Source of the DNA: Lithospermum erythrorhizon
Lineage: Eukaryota; Streptophyta; Magnoliopsida; Boraginales; Boraginaceae
Direction of reading: 5' to 3'
DNA: 64,000 nt
NCBI GenBank assembly: GCA_019722365.1
Contig: JADFUC010000501.1
Span: 372,001 to 436,000 of the forward strand
Part shown: piece after piece, positions 10,258 to 20,682 of the stretch
How the letters are laid out: each line of letters opens with the position of its first letter
Position numbering within the stretch: position 1 is the stretch's first letter
Notes under the pieces: model-generated
Databases searched by the model: none
The model's input: only the letters and a program-made list of their open reading frames with translations
Told to the model about the DNA's origin: nothing
Translations under genes and position numbers: made by a program

Positions 10258-12357
10258 ATGGTTCGTGATATCAATCCCAAAAGCCGACGCATAATGGTAT
10301 GTTAATCACATTCATATACTAATATAGGAATGTTACAAATTCAGTAGAGTAACATGATTTTTATGTAGGGATCACTAACAAATTCATACAATAAACATAA
10401 CGAAAACTATTAAAAATTAGGAGCAACCAAATAATTTTTCAAAAATCTATACCACTTTTAAAAAAATAAAAAATAAGAGGGACGACTGCGCCCCTATGAC
10501 TCCCCTAGTTCCACCACTGGTAATATGATAAAAATTTCAAGAATGCTCTGTTTTCTGATAAGTTGTATTTTGATTATTTTTATAGGGAGCTGGAGGGCCA
10601 GAGGAGGAGGACAACAAATGGCCTAAATGGTTGAAGCCAATGTTGAGTGAACAATTCTTTGTTCATTGTAAACTTCATGCTGATTCTCACAAGAGTGAAT
10701 GCAATATGTATTGCTTGGATTGCATGAATGGTCGTCTCTGTTCTCTCTGTTTGTCTGCTCACAAAGATCATAGAGCAATTCAGGTATCAATCTCTTCAAA
10801 AAATTTGAAACAAAAATTAATTCAATCATTCACTTATTCACTTTTCTGCCTATTTTAGCACCTTTTTCAAAAAGATTATGCTTTTTATCCCCTTTTCTTG
10901 AAAACATTATTCTCGAATTTTCGACAACTTTTTAGTTCATAGTTTGTCATTTTATTCAATTGCTTACTTATTAAGCTTGATATGAAAATTCCCTTTTCAT
11001 TAAATTCAATGAAAAGGAGGTCAAATGATAATTGAATGAAAATGCCCTTTTAATATTAAGCTTGATGAATGAAAATGCCCTTTTCATTAGACGTTGACTT
11101 CAAACCAGGCATTGATGCTTCATCAAATGATAATTGAATTTGATAAATGTTAATGTGATTGATTAATGATAGATAAGGAGGTCATCATACCATGATGTTG
11201 TGAGAGTATCAGAGATACAGAAGTATTTGGACACTGCATATGTTCAGACATACATTATCAACAGTGCAAAGGTTGTATTCTTGAATGAAAGGCCTCAACC
11301 TAGGCCTGGAAAAGGAGTGACTAATACATGTGAAGTTTGTGAACGTAGTCTTCTTGATTCCTTCAAATTCTGCTCACTTGGTTGTAAGGTATCAATCAAA
11401 CTATTCAAAGTGTTTTCATATCACTTCATTGATAATATTGTGAAGTTGTAGATAGTGTTTACGCTTCAATCTTGGGTCAACTCGAAAACAACCTCCATAT
11501 GATAACATATCACAGGGGTAAGGTTGCGTACTCTTCGACCCCCCTTACCTAATTACCTTGCTTAGGCAGGAGCCTCTTCAAAGACATTGGGGCATTTTGA
11601 TGTGTTCGTTGTTGTTATTGTTCTATTTGACCAAGACTTATTGCATTGATTTGGATTGATTTTGAGCAATTGGGTTGCTTAGTTTCTAAGTTAGTTGGTA
11701 CATTCTTGTGAGATTCTGTATTTGTTGCCATAAAAATAACCAATCTTGAACAGTACTATTATGCTGTGAGGGAGGTCTACTATCTATGGTGCCCTTTAGC
11801 AAATTTCAAGATTCATTTCGGTATTGTGAAAAGTTTGATTCTTTCCATTTTTTTAGTCCTACAATGATGAATTATTGTGCCCCTAATCAGTTGTTTAATC
11901 AAAAATATAATGAGCATTGGTTGAAAATTTAAATTGCATGTTCTTTAGTATGATGAGAATGAATTGGTCAATTGATAATTGAGAAGTGCATTAGTATATT
12001 AATATTGCTGTATCTTTAATTCTTTCTCATTCTTTATCGTAGTGATTATTGATTGATGACGATTTGGTTAGCTAATAATTTGGCATTATTGATTGGCAGA
12101 TTGTTGGGTCATCACACGATTTCCAGACGAAAAAGAGGCAATATTCTGAGATGAGGAGCAAGTTTCCCAACATGGCGGAATCAGATTCCGGAGACTGCCA
12201 TCGCCATAACAATGACGAGCAGCATAGCACAAACAACACCAGCAAATTCCAGAGTTTCACCCCCTCAACTCCGCCACCGACTTCTGTCAATTTCAGAACT
12301 ACCAAAAGAAGAAAGGGTATTCCCCATAGAGCCCCAACTGGAGGACTTATGATATAG
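10258..12357 (+). CDS. PLATZ-family zinc-binding transcriptional regulator
   Basis: Four exons join in frame: 10258-10296, 10586-10783, 11173-11388 and 12100-12357, giving 236 residues. All introns are GT-AG and phase 0. PLATZ proteins are plant-specific, zinc-dependent DNA-binding repressors acting in the nucleus on A/T-rich sites. The conserved block begins about residue 23 (WPKWLKPML). The first zinc region is C-H-C rich ([20 protein letters not shown], then [11 protein letters not shown]), followed by [20 protein letters not shown] and a second metal region [20 protein letters not shown] around residues 133-151. The C-terminal 85 residues are Ser/Thr/Pro-rich and end in a basic [11 protein letters not shown] segment. 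The start is the first ATG before the short exon 1, as usual in this family. A SINE-like repeat sits in intron 3. Confidence 0.95.
11448..11622 (+). repeat. SINE-like retroposon copy 1 (PLATZ intron 3)
   Basis: This segment shares its order of words with 18290-18450: atagtgttt, cttgggt, a gggtaaggttgcgtac-like core, ccccc, ctcaggcaggag-like and attgggg, then a TTG-repeat tail (gttgttgttattg). The core and the GTT-rich 3' tail resemble the 3' part of Au-type plant SINEs as I remember them. Target duplications were not resolved. Confidence 0.6.
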
Positions 12358-14050
12358 TACTAGCTACAACTTATCCTAATTTAAGCCTTTTTGATGCACC
12401 CAAGCACTAGTGCTTTGTACCTAAAGGCCAATGCTTGATAGCTCTTCTTGGAGAGCAATGTAAATAGAAGCAACACTTAATATATCATGCCTGATCATTA
12501 ATTGATAATAAGTGTAAGTAAGGTTATGTTGTTGTGGGTGTAAAATGTAAATGTAAATAGAAGTTTTAATGTATTGTTTAGAATGCTAAAAGCAATGTAC
12601 TTATCCAATGATGAAATAAACAATGTTTTAGTTATCTATTGGTGGTTATTGATAATGCCATTTCGAGAAAATTTATAAAACATCACAATTCCAGTTATCT
12701 TTAATTGAGTATGTTTTATATATAGTTAGTGAAGTTAGCAGACACGGTAATCAATACTCTCTTTGTCTCTAATTACTTGATCATGTAGCTAAAAAATATT
12801 TTATTAAGTAACTAATTTATTTTACTATTTTCAATAAGAGATAAAATCACAATCAATAAAAAATATCGGCATTAAAACAACGATACAATGCTTTTTAAAA
12901 GCTTCAAAGAAAAAAGTTACATTGAAAATAATGATATCATATTAATATCATATAATGATATAAACATAAACTCGAAAAAAAATAATAACAAAAATACAAT
13001 GGTATTATATGGGAGATAACATTAGGAACAGCGTATTTTTTGGGCTCGAGGAGAACGTATAAACTTGTCCTCAAAGCTCAGAGAAAGATTATTAGATAAA
13101 ATCATCCCAAAATCAGTGGTTTTATTTATCGGTATATCCTTTTGTATTTTACGTAGTATTTCATATTTCAATGTGTAGCTCGTATTAATTGTTATGAGTA
13201 TTATCATTTTTTTGCCTGTATTATCATGAAATGGCTTAATGGAATTGAAATGTTGTGTGCAGGAACATGCATGTAGTTTATTTATTTTATTTTTAAATAT
13301 AAGCAAATATATTTTTCTTGTTTAATTAATTAATACTTGCTCAGGGTTAAGGATATCTGCTTTGTGTTTGGTTATGTTTGTTTCCTATAAGTTCGGATTT
13401 TTGTTTATTTTTTCCTATATCCTTACAAGTATACGTCTAACACTACAGTCTACACTTCCGCCTAGTGATAGAGCTTGAACCGAAATTGGGAGGGGCAAAA
13501 GCATTAAATCTATTTAAAGGATTAAAGCTTCAAAGATTTGGCAATGGAGAGGTTATAGTCCAGTTGATGCAGAACTCCTGGAGTTGATATTCCTGAGCTG
13601 TTGAACATGTTACTTTTAGCGCAGAAAGCATCTCGCTTTTGCTATTTATTGCCACTTGGTTTTGCCATTGTTGTATTTGGTGTTAGGGTACCTATCTCGT
13701 TTTGCATTCTTTCTTCTTATAGACTACTATATGTAAATTCAAACAGCCTACTATATGTTTTTTCTTAGTTGTTTTAAATGATCTGTTCTGAGTTTGAAAG
13801 AATTGTTTCTACATGAACACAAAGAGAAATCTTCTAATCATGTAAAGAGCAATCTAGCCAAAAACAATAGTACTGCCCCCAATAATAGTTCTTGCTGTGT
13901 GAAAGAAAGAGCACCAACCACCACACATGCAATAAAAGACTCTGCTATGGCATTGTGACATTGGAAATCAATTAACATTATTGGCTTCATGCTGAAATCG
14001 ATACCATTTGAACTTCACCAACCCTACCAACTTTCTGGACCATTCATGAC
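12358..14050. other. intergenic, no gene seen
   Basis: It holds the PLATZ 3' untranslated region; a GATGAAATAAACAATG stretch at about 12608 is a plausible poly(A) signal. The rest is AT-rich with no recognised feature. A 94-codon minus-strand frame at 13022-13306 has no recognisable motif. The part near 13850-14050 probably belongs to the 3' end of the calmodulin-like gene. Confidence 0.4.
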
Positions 14051-14325
14051 CTGCAATGTACAAACAACAATGAGGTTGTAGGTTCGAAATTAAACGAAAT
14101 TTACATGCAGTTGCCTAATCAGTCCTCTTTGCTGGATTCTATCATGGTTCTCTTGAAAACTCTTTCGGAAACCTCATGACCAACAATCCCTAAGACCGGA
14201 CTACTAAAAAACATGGTTAGATTATATGCTCCCTCTTAGCTTCTACTTGAGTCGGATAATAAACTACATAATATAAAATCTTCGACTTCATAGGACATAA
14301 AAAATTAAAACATTCATATATGTAC
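14051..14325 (-). other. possible intron in the 3' untranslated region of the calmodulin-like gene
   Basis: Downstream of the stop codon the minus strand reads CTCAG/GTACA at 14325 and TTGCAG/GTCATG at 14051, a clean donor and acceptor pair 275 bp apart. If spliced, the donor lies only about 23 nt after the stop codon. Transcript reads would settle it. Confidence 0.4.
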
Positions 14326-14348
14326 CTGAGAGGCCATCCGTGGTTGTT

Positions 14349-14843
14349 TCAAGCAAAAGAATTATCAAAAGCAGCAGAAGTAATAGCCTGAGAGAACTCC
14401 TGAAAATTGATCATACCATCGCCATCAACATCGGCTTCCTTGATCATCCCGGTAAGCTCTTCCGCGGTGAGAGCATGCCCAAGCTTAGCCATTGAATGCG
14501 CCAATTCTGCAGCAGTGATGAATCCATTTCCATCTCTATCAAACATCTTGAACAATTGCTTCAACTGATCTTCCGTGTAAGGTGATTTTGCTGGGAGAAG
14601 CTCAGGTGCCACCAACGCCACAAACTCCGAAAATTCCACCAATCCATTGTTATTAGTATCAGCCTTCTGAATCAATGCTTCTAACTGATCAGGGCTAGGC
14701 GCTAAGCCTAATGATCTAAGAAGTGAGCCAAGCTCTAGCTGAGTCAGGCTTCCATCATTGTTTCTATCAAATGTTCTAAAGATTTCTCTAAGCTCTGTAA
14801 GTTGTTCATCATCTAATTTCACAGGCTCTTTATCACCACTCAT
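14349..14843 (-). CDS. calmodulin-like Ca2+ sensor, four EF-hands (CML17/18 type)
   Basis: A single exon encodes 164 residues. Four complete EF-hand loops are present at residues 26-37 (DRNNDGSLTQLE), 62-73 (DTNNNGLVEFSE), 102-113 (DRDGNGFITAAE) and 138-149 (DVDGDGMINFQE). Each has Asp at position 1, Gly at 6 and Glu at 12, so all should bind Ca2+. The sequence closely resembles Arabidopsis CML18 as I recall it, including LRSLGL, AAELAHSMAKLGHALTAEEL and the ending SAAFDN. These sensors are soluble proteins that change shape on Ca2+ binding and act on partners such as ion exchangers. There is no transmembrane segment and no C-terminal prenylation motif. A 3'-UTR intron is possible. Confidence 0.94.
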   Translation of the reverse strand: MSGDKEPVKLDDEQLTELREIFRTFDRNNDGSLTQLELGSLLRSLGLAPSPDQLEALIQKADTNNNGLVEFSEFVALVAPELLPAKSPYTEDQLKQLFKMFDRDGNGFITAAELAHSMAKLGHALTAEELTGMIKEADVDGDGMINFQEFSQAITSAAFDNSFA

Positions 14844-16546
14844 ACTTCAAACTTCACAGTTCACACACCAAATTCTTCAAAGAAAATAATGTTGGGATCC
14901 AAAGAAAATGAACAATCTGTAGCACAAAACATATACATAAACAATCCAAACAACGTTACAGTTTACATGTTTCTTGTCTGGTGAAAGGGGGCATTTCTAT
15001 TATTCCAAAACATTATTAATAATAACATGTCCAATATCTTCGAAGAAGCTTTCGACTAAAGGGCATAAAGGGGCTCGGAGATAAGAAGTTTGTTTCTGAT
15101 TTTTATTATTCCAAAAGATTACAAATTGCATATGAAAATAAATACATGTACATGTACCAGGGACTCTGGGAGATTCGTTGTTTTGCAGCTGATCCAAGAA
15201 ATAATGGTTTGCTTTAAAAACACATGATCAAACACATACAAAATCTAAAATGATCAAATTTGCTTCATGAGTTGACATTCTTGATTTTTCTTATAGCGTG
15301 ATCCACTATTCTAGATGTGGTTTGGTCATCCTAGTGATCAGAAAAAACTTTTGACCAAATAATAGGATCCTGTATAGTGTATAAGGAGTATTTATTAAAT
15401 TCAAACAAACAAATCTACCCTCTATTGAATACACTAACTTATTATATGTACTATTAGTACTAGAGACAATTGAAAGTTTGAAATTGATAATGCTTCTTTG
15501 TCTGTATAGTGATTAAATTCCTTATTTGTCTGAAATATGATTAAATGGTGGATTTATTTCCATGTCTTTGCAATATGATTCTTGGAGAATATTTTTTATT
15601 TGTATAAAAAATTGGAAAAAAGTGAGAATAATTAACAGTCAGTTATGACTTTGTCAAAACATAACTGATTGTTTGTCACAAACGTTGACTCAATGCCTAT
15701 CCAGGGATCAGGTGAACCACAAACAGGATCTAGTTTTTTTTTTTTCTGAAAATATTATAATGGTTATAAATTAAGGTGTTTGAAAACATTTTTGTAGCTT
15801 TTACATAAAAAAAAAATCCAAGTTGCTAATACGAATAAGATTTTTTTTTTTGTCATAGCCTAGTTTAAATGACGTTTAATTAAAAAAATCGAAAGTCCAT
15901 TTTTTTATCTTGATTTAAGACGATTAATATGGTACAATTTTCAACAAAAGTATAATTGATTTTATGCTAAAAGTTACGAACATATCAAATCAACTGAGCA
16001 ACGAGTGAAATTACTACCGCCGTGGTCTATGTTGCACCATTTGATAGTGGTTGTGGCTACAACTCTCGTCTTCTCTTTATAGGCCATACAACAACCATCT
16101 TGGTTGGTTGAGTTGCTAAGAAGTGCCCAAACTAGAGGTTTTAATCTAGGAGGAACTTTCAATTGAAGGAAGCATACATAATTGGTTTTATTTGCCAGGA
16201 AAGAAAGCAAACACAGTATGCTGAAGAAGCTTCTTCTATCCACGTATAACACTCACATATATCGATTACATGTACCAGTCACCATCGGATTGAAGAACTG
16301 AGGTCGTTGAAACCAGAATGAGATGTAGTCCTTACTGCAACATTTTGAAAGAAATGTTGTTGTGAAGTGTTTCAGCATCCTAAATTTGTTATTGCATAAC
16401 ATAACCAACCAACCTAGCATACATAGTTCTGGTAACATACAAACATGCCATATACAACATGATAGAAGCATAAAGTTGTTGCAGACCAGAAATGTTATAA
16501 ATAATCGAAGCCATAGACACCCAAGTTCTGGAGTATCTGTACCTGA
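14844..16546. other. intergenic: CML promoter and fibrillin 3' region
   Basis: No gene is supported. The left part is the leader and promoter of the calmodulin-like gene; GTTGACTCAA near 15683 contains a W-box core. The right part, about 16200-16546, should contain the fibrillin 3' UTR. Small minus-strand frames at 15974-16471 are not recognised. Confidence 0.4.
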
Positions 16547-18289
16547 CTACTGATATAATAATGGGCTTCCTTCCTTCACCAGCACAAATAGGCCACCATC
16601 CCCTCTTGATATTCGTAGATCCTTGTCAAGATATGTGATAAGAAGCCAAGATGAGGTCTGTTCACCCGGGATAGGAATCTTAAGGGGAGACTGACTTGAT
16701 ATGGTACGTGCTACGTTTGCCAACACATCTTGCAAAGGATTCAGGGATTGCTGCACTGGTGATAAACTTATATTTTGTCCAAATATGTTTATATTCTCTG
16801 GTAGATCAACAGTTGACTTTATCTCAGGTGGACTGAAGGAACCTTCTTTAAATGTAACCTGAAAAAACAAAAGAATGATATTTTCGAATTAAGGCCTACT
16901 TCTTGCACCAGTGTGGTATTTAAGAGCTACTAAGACTATTGCTATCATCAACTAACTTCTACTCTTATAAGCCATTTTCTGTTAATTCAAATAACCATAT
17001 TCCGTCTAACTCCTAAGTCACAACTGGGAACCCCTCTCTTGGAAACTTGTTCTCTTTAATAATGACCTGTATTCTACATGGGCTTCGAACTTCAAAGTTG
17101 GCCAAGGCACTGAAAGAGAAGGTGGCAACAGGCCCTGCCAATTTAGTAGAGTTCTCAATGGTGAGATTCGTGGCATCGATTCGTTGACAGATCTTCTCAA
17201 CCTTTACAGTAGGAATTCTGCCAGCTGCCAAAAGAGGTAGGAGCTCAGAAAATGAGGTATACCTGCCGATGAAAGAGAAAATTCAGGATAAGCTTCCTAG
17301 TGACAGATAACTAATTGCATCATCCTTAATTAGATAATCAGATATGACATAACCGTGTTGATAAGTTCATTGCATCATATTAGTTATGTTAAGCTAAAAG
17401 ACGCCTCAAAGGTGTACTATTGTTCAGTGCAAATGTACAATAGTTAGGCATGCAAAACACGACTTAACAAAGGGAATTGTCTCCTGGTTAAAATATCATA
17501 TTTGCAATCCTCAAGTTTCCAATCAATTGCCAGTAATGTACATGCAAAAAGCAATTCATTAGCCGACATTTTCCTTATGGCTTAAGTTTTCAAGGTTTGT
17601 TAATTGCAAAATGAGACAAATTGAGTAAGGATGGAAAGTGATGTTGTGTGGTAAATATAAATTGCTTATATATGTTAATCAATGCATGCTTCCGCTTCAA
17701 GCTCAAGTTCCTTCATGCTTGATTTTAAAGAGTTAAGACGCGAGATTATTTTCCGAGAAATAACATGGTCCATGTAGGAAAGAAAAGACCAGAAGACCAC
17801 ATCGTATACTAGTAGCAATGCATTAAAAACACATCCAAATGCTAAATCCCGAAGAGGGATTTACAACTCTGAATGATATATTCACAGATAATGATGAATA
17901 CATTACTCCATGCAATTGGTTTCCAGCATATTATAATCTTTAGAAACTAGAAGTAATACTAAGTGAAAAAAAGTTCATATAAAAATCACATTCCCTCTGC
18001 AATTAAACAATGATCATAAGTCATAACCACTTCCTATTATCAAGCCTTCCTTTTTCAAGTTTTAACAAACTTATCCACCTGCCCTGCTACCAATTTCCCC
18101 TGCCCTCCTCCCAAGTTCTTGATGATCACTACTTTCTAACAGCCATAATATCTTAAGCAACTCAATTATTCTTCTAAATCGATCCTAATTCACTAAAATT
18201 CTACACTTACAGGCAAAGATTTTATATTATCTGGCTATTGGATATATAATTCAAAATGACTCATTACACCAACTACACTTCTTATATAT

Positions 18290-18450
18290 TGTGAAGTATT
18301 AGATAGTGTTTGCACTTACTCTTGGGTGAATTCGGAAACATCCTAACTGTTATCATAGGGAAGGTTGCATACTAATCACCCCCACGCCCGCTCAGGCAGG
18401 AATTCTTCAGAGCCATTGGGGAATGTTAATGTTGATGTACTAGCTACTAC
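18290..18450 (+). repeat. SINE-like retroposon copy 2 (fibrillin intron 1)
   Basis: It is a diverged relative of 11448-11622 with the same order of words: tagatagtgttt, cttgggt, tcatagggaaggttgcatac, ccccc, ctcaggcagga, agccattgggg, then a short TTG/ATG-rich tail. It lies antisense to the fibrillin gene. Confidence 0.55.
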
Positions 18451-18573
18451 AATTATCAGTAAGTGCTCATATAATACCACACAACACATCAACAAAGCTT
18501 TAAGGTTTTCAACACAGAACAAATATATCCACCCAAAACTAAAAATCAATAAAAACAAAAATGAAAATCTGAA

Positions 18574-18934
18574 AACACTAGGCTAAGCCACGGGATACTA
18601 CTTTCAATGACGAGATCTCGATTTGAGTCTTGCAATGAAAATGAGAGAATTATTTTAAAAACAAAACAAAAAATCTTAAACCACTAGGCTAAGCCCAATA
18701 GAATATACCTCTCAATGACAAGGTCTCCATTCGAGTACTTGCAATCACTATGACATATATTACTAGCAATGACGAGGTCTTTGGTTCAAATATTTGCAAC
18801 GACAATGACATAATTAGAAAGAAAAAAAATTCTGAAACCACTAGGCTAAGCCACAAATATTACTCGCAATGATGAGGTCTCCGGTTCAATTCAAGTATTT
18901 GAAATGACAAATAATTAAAAAAAAAAAAACTCGA
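18574..18934 (+). repeat. triple tandem copy of an A-tailed short element (fibrillin intron 1)
   Basis: Three consecutive units begin with an aaaccactaggctaagcc-like phrase (about 18574, 18678 and 18836). Each continues with a caatgacgaggtctccggtt-like phrase, whose ggttcgag part looks like a Pol III B box. Each ends in an A-rich tail: aaaacaaaacaaaaaat, aaagaaaaaaaa and a run of 13 A. The middle unit contains an extra internal copy of the caatgacgaggtct phrase. The last tail stops only about 8 bp from the exon 1 splice donor. The pattern suggests nested or tandem retroposon insertions. Confidence 0.55.
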
Positions 18935-19587
18935 ATACTTACACTAAAACCCAATTTCCATCAAGCAATTCAGTAGCTTCAGTAGGCTTAGGGGTTGGAT
19001 TTGCAGCCTCAAGCTGTTGAACAAGCTCCAAAGCCTCAGCTCTAACCTCAGAAGAAGCTCCAAATCCTGAATCTGTCCCAAAAACAGTGTCCACTAATGC
19101 CCTTTTCAGCTCCAAATTCCTCTCATCTCCCTCAATAACTACTTCATCTGAAGGTAACCCATTTGCAATACCACTCCATTCATCAGCCTCCACAATCGGG
19201 TCAGGGAATCGGGTCGTGGGTTCTGGATCCGGGTCGGTTTTTTCGCCCCATTCGTCCACTATAGGAATGGGGTTTTTGGGTTGGTTTTGTTTGGGTGGTG
19301 GGGTTGTGGGTTTGGGGGGTTTAGGGGGGGCGAGGGGGGCGAGGGGGTTTTGATGGGTCGTTGGAGGATGATGATGGGGTGCAATATATGGGGGTTGTTG
19401 AAGTTCTTGAGGGAGGTGGTAATGGAAAAGATTGGATTTTTATGAGGTTTGATGGTGTGGAATTTGATAAAGATTGGATTTTTTTGAGGTGGGATGGTGT
19501 GGAAAATGATAAAGATTGGATTTTTATGGTTTTTGTGAAGGTGGTTTTGGGGTTCTTGGTGTAGAGGATTGAAGGGTGTGGTGAAGA

Positions 19588-19675
19588 TAGTAAGTTCATC
19601 TCTCTCTCTCTCTCTCACTCTGTCTCTTTGTATTTCTCTCTTTCTCTCTCTCAGTGTCTCTCTGTATCTCTCTCT
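19588..19675. repeat. CT/GA-rich microsatellite in the fibrillin leader
   Basis: The plus strand is mostly CTCTCT with scattered interruptions, so the fibrillin leader reads GAGAGA immediately 5' of its first ATG at 19599. GA tracts in plant leaders often bind BPC/GAGA-type proteins; here that is only an inference. Confidence 0.6.
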
Positions 19676-19715
19676 CTAGAAAGTATTGCTAATTTGGATG
19701 AAATTGGGGTGTTTT

Positions 19716-20245
19716 TCTGCTAAGTTGTTTGGTGACAATTAATCTGAAACATTGCAGGGGTGTTTATATAAATTAGTGTGAATGTTGGTGTCTTTATTTT
19801 TCTAGTTTTACTTTTTTTTTTGTGATTGAGAAAAATTCAATTGACTTCTTGTTGAATGTTGAGGTGGTCTGGGTTGTTCTCTTGTTTGAGTTGTTTGGTG
19901 ATAATTAATTTGAGACATTGCAGGGTTGTTTCATGTTTGTTTGAAAGTGTGAAACTGTCATATTAACGTACTTTCAAGGTTCCTGTCTTGATATATTATA
20001 GGAGTTAATCGCAGGATGTATTGCAGTTGATCAGATATTAAAGATTTTTTTTAACTATTTCAATACAAGATTTGTTCTTTATAAGAATCGAATTCATACT
20101 ACATGAAGAGTCGAGGATATTAATATTTAACACTTTAATTGTTTACCAATTGAGCTATGCTCCACTAAGAGGTTGTTTGTATGAATTAGTGTGAATGTTG
20201 GTTTATTTTTGTAGTTTTACTTCTTTTTTTGTGATTGAGAAAAAT
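19716..20245. repeat. 130-bp duplication upstream of fibrillin, second copy split by a SINE
   Basis: Copy A spans 19716-19850. Copy B is in two parts, 19888-19931 and 20171-20245. Both contain gttgtttggtgacaattaat-like text, acattgcagggg, aattagtgtgaatgttgg, a T run and gtgattgagaaaaa. The break in copy B coincides with the SINE insertion at 19932-20170. Confidence 0.75.
19932..20170 (-). mobile_element. tRNA-derived SINE with 8-bp target duplication
   Basis: The 239-bp insert is flanked by GGTTGTTT on both sides (19924-19931 and 20171-20178). On the minus strand its head reads TCTTAGTGGAGCATAGCTCAATTGG, with TAGCTCAATTGG matching a Pol III A box. About 55-60 bp later GAATTCGATTC resembles a B box. 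The body contains a run of eight A, and the 3' end is ACTTTCAAACAAACATG. The undisturbed copy A of the surrounding duplication shows the empty site. Confidence 0.75.
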
Positions 20246-20682
20246 CAAGAAATAGTTGTTTGGAATTTTCTGCTGAAAATGGACACGAGATACATGGGGA
20301 TTTTTTATTTTTGGTTTTCTGATCTGACAAGGACCTAATGTTTTTATGGAACTGAGTTAACTGACAAACAAAAAAGAACCAACAGACTTCTTTCTCGAAG
20401 TTTCTTGAATAATTAATGGTTGGTTGAATAGTTATAGGAAACATTACATCAACATCAACCTTAATATGTACTCGTGTCTTTGAAGAGACTCTCGTCTAAG
20501 CAGATAAATGAGTCAGATAGTAAGTAACCTTATCTCTGTGATAATAAGAAGGTAGTTTCCAAAATGACCCAAGACTCCAAAGAGTAGAGTGAAAACATTA
20601 GTTACTATGCCGTAACTTTGCAAAGTGGTTAATTAACACACAGTAATCATCCCAAAGTGAGCCTCATTGATGAGATGAAGCT

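Larger units (their letters stand above)
16547..19599 (-). pseudogene. PAP3: plastid-lipid-associated protein / fibrillin (PAP3-type), frame broken by one extra base
   Basis: Exons are 18943-19599, 17067-17262 and 16547-16858, joined at canonical sites. Fibrillins are plastid proteins that coat plastoglobules and thylakoid edges and bind lipids. From LDGNWVLVYTSFSELLPLLA onward the protein matches Arabidopsis PAP3 as I recall it, through FEVRSPCRI, PEIKSTVDLPE and SWLLITYLDKDLRISRGDGG to the end FVLVKEGSPLL. An acidic VDEWGEK segment precedes the domain, also as in PAP3. The N-terminus MNLLSSPHPSILYTKN is Ser/Thr-rich like a transit peptide, but its frame runs into a stop in a proline tract (PPRPPRPP then TAA at 19321). 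The homologous frame resumes one base off. The surplus base lies in the seven-G run 19324-19330. No intron can explain it, because no GT lies between. Without the extra base the product is about 387 residues, the family's usual size. It may equally be an assembly error. Confidence 0.85.

Noticed and set aside
13022..13306. 94-codon minus-strand frame
   Set aside because: AT-rich Lys/Ile/Asn composition expected of random AT-rich DNA; no motif.
15974..16471. Two minus-strand frames of 72 and 92 codons downstream of fibrillin
   Set aside because: They lie in the probable fibrillin 3' untranslated region, have no recognisable domain, and have no convincing start context.
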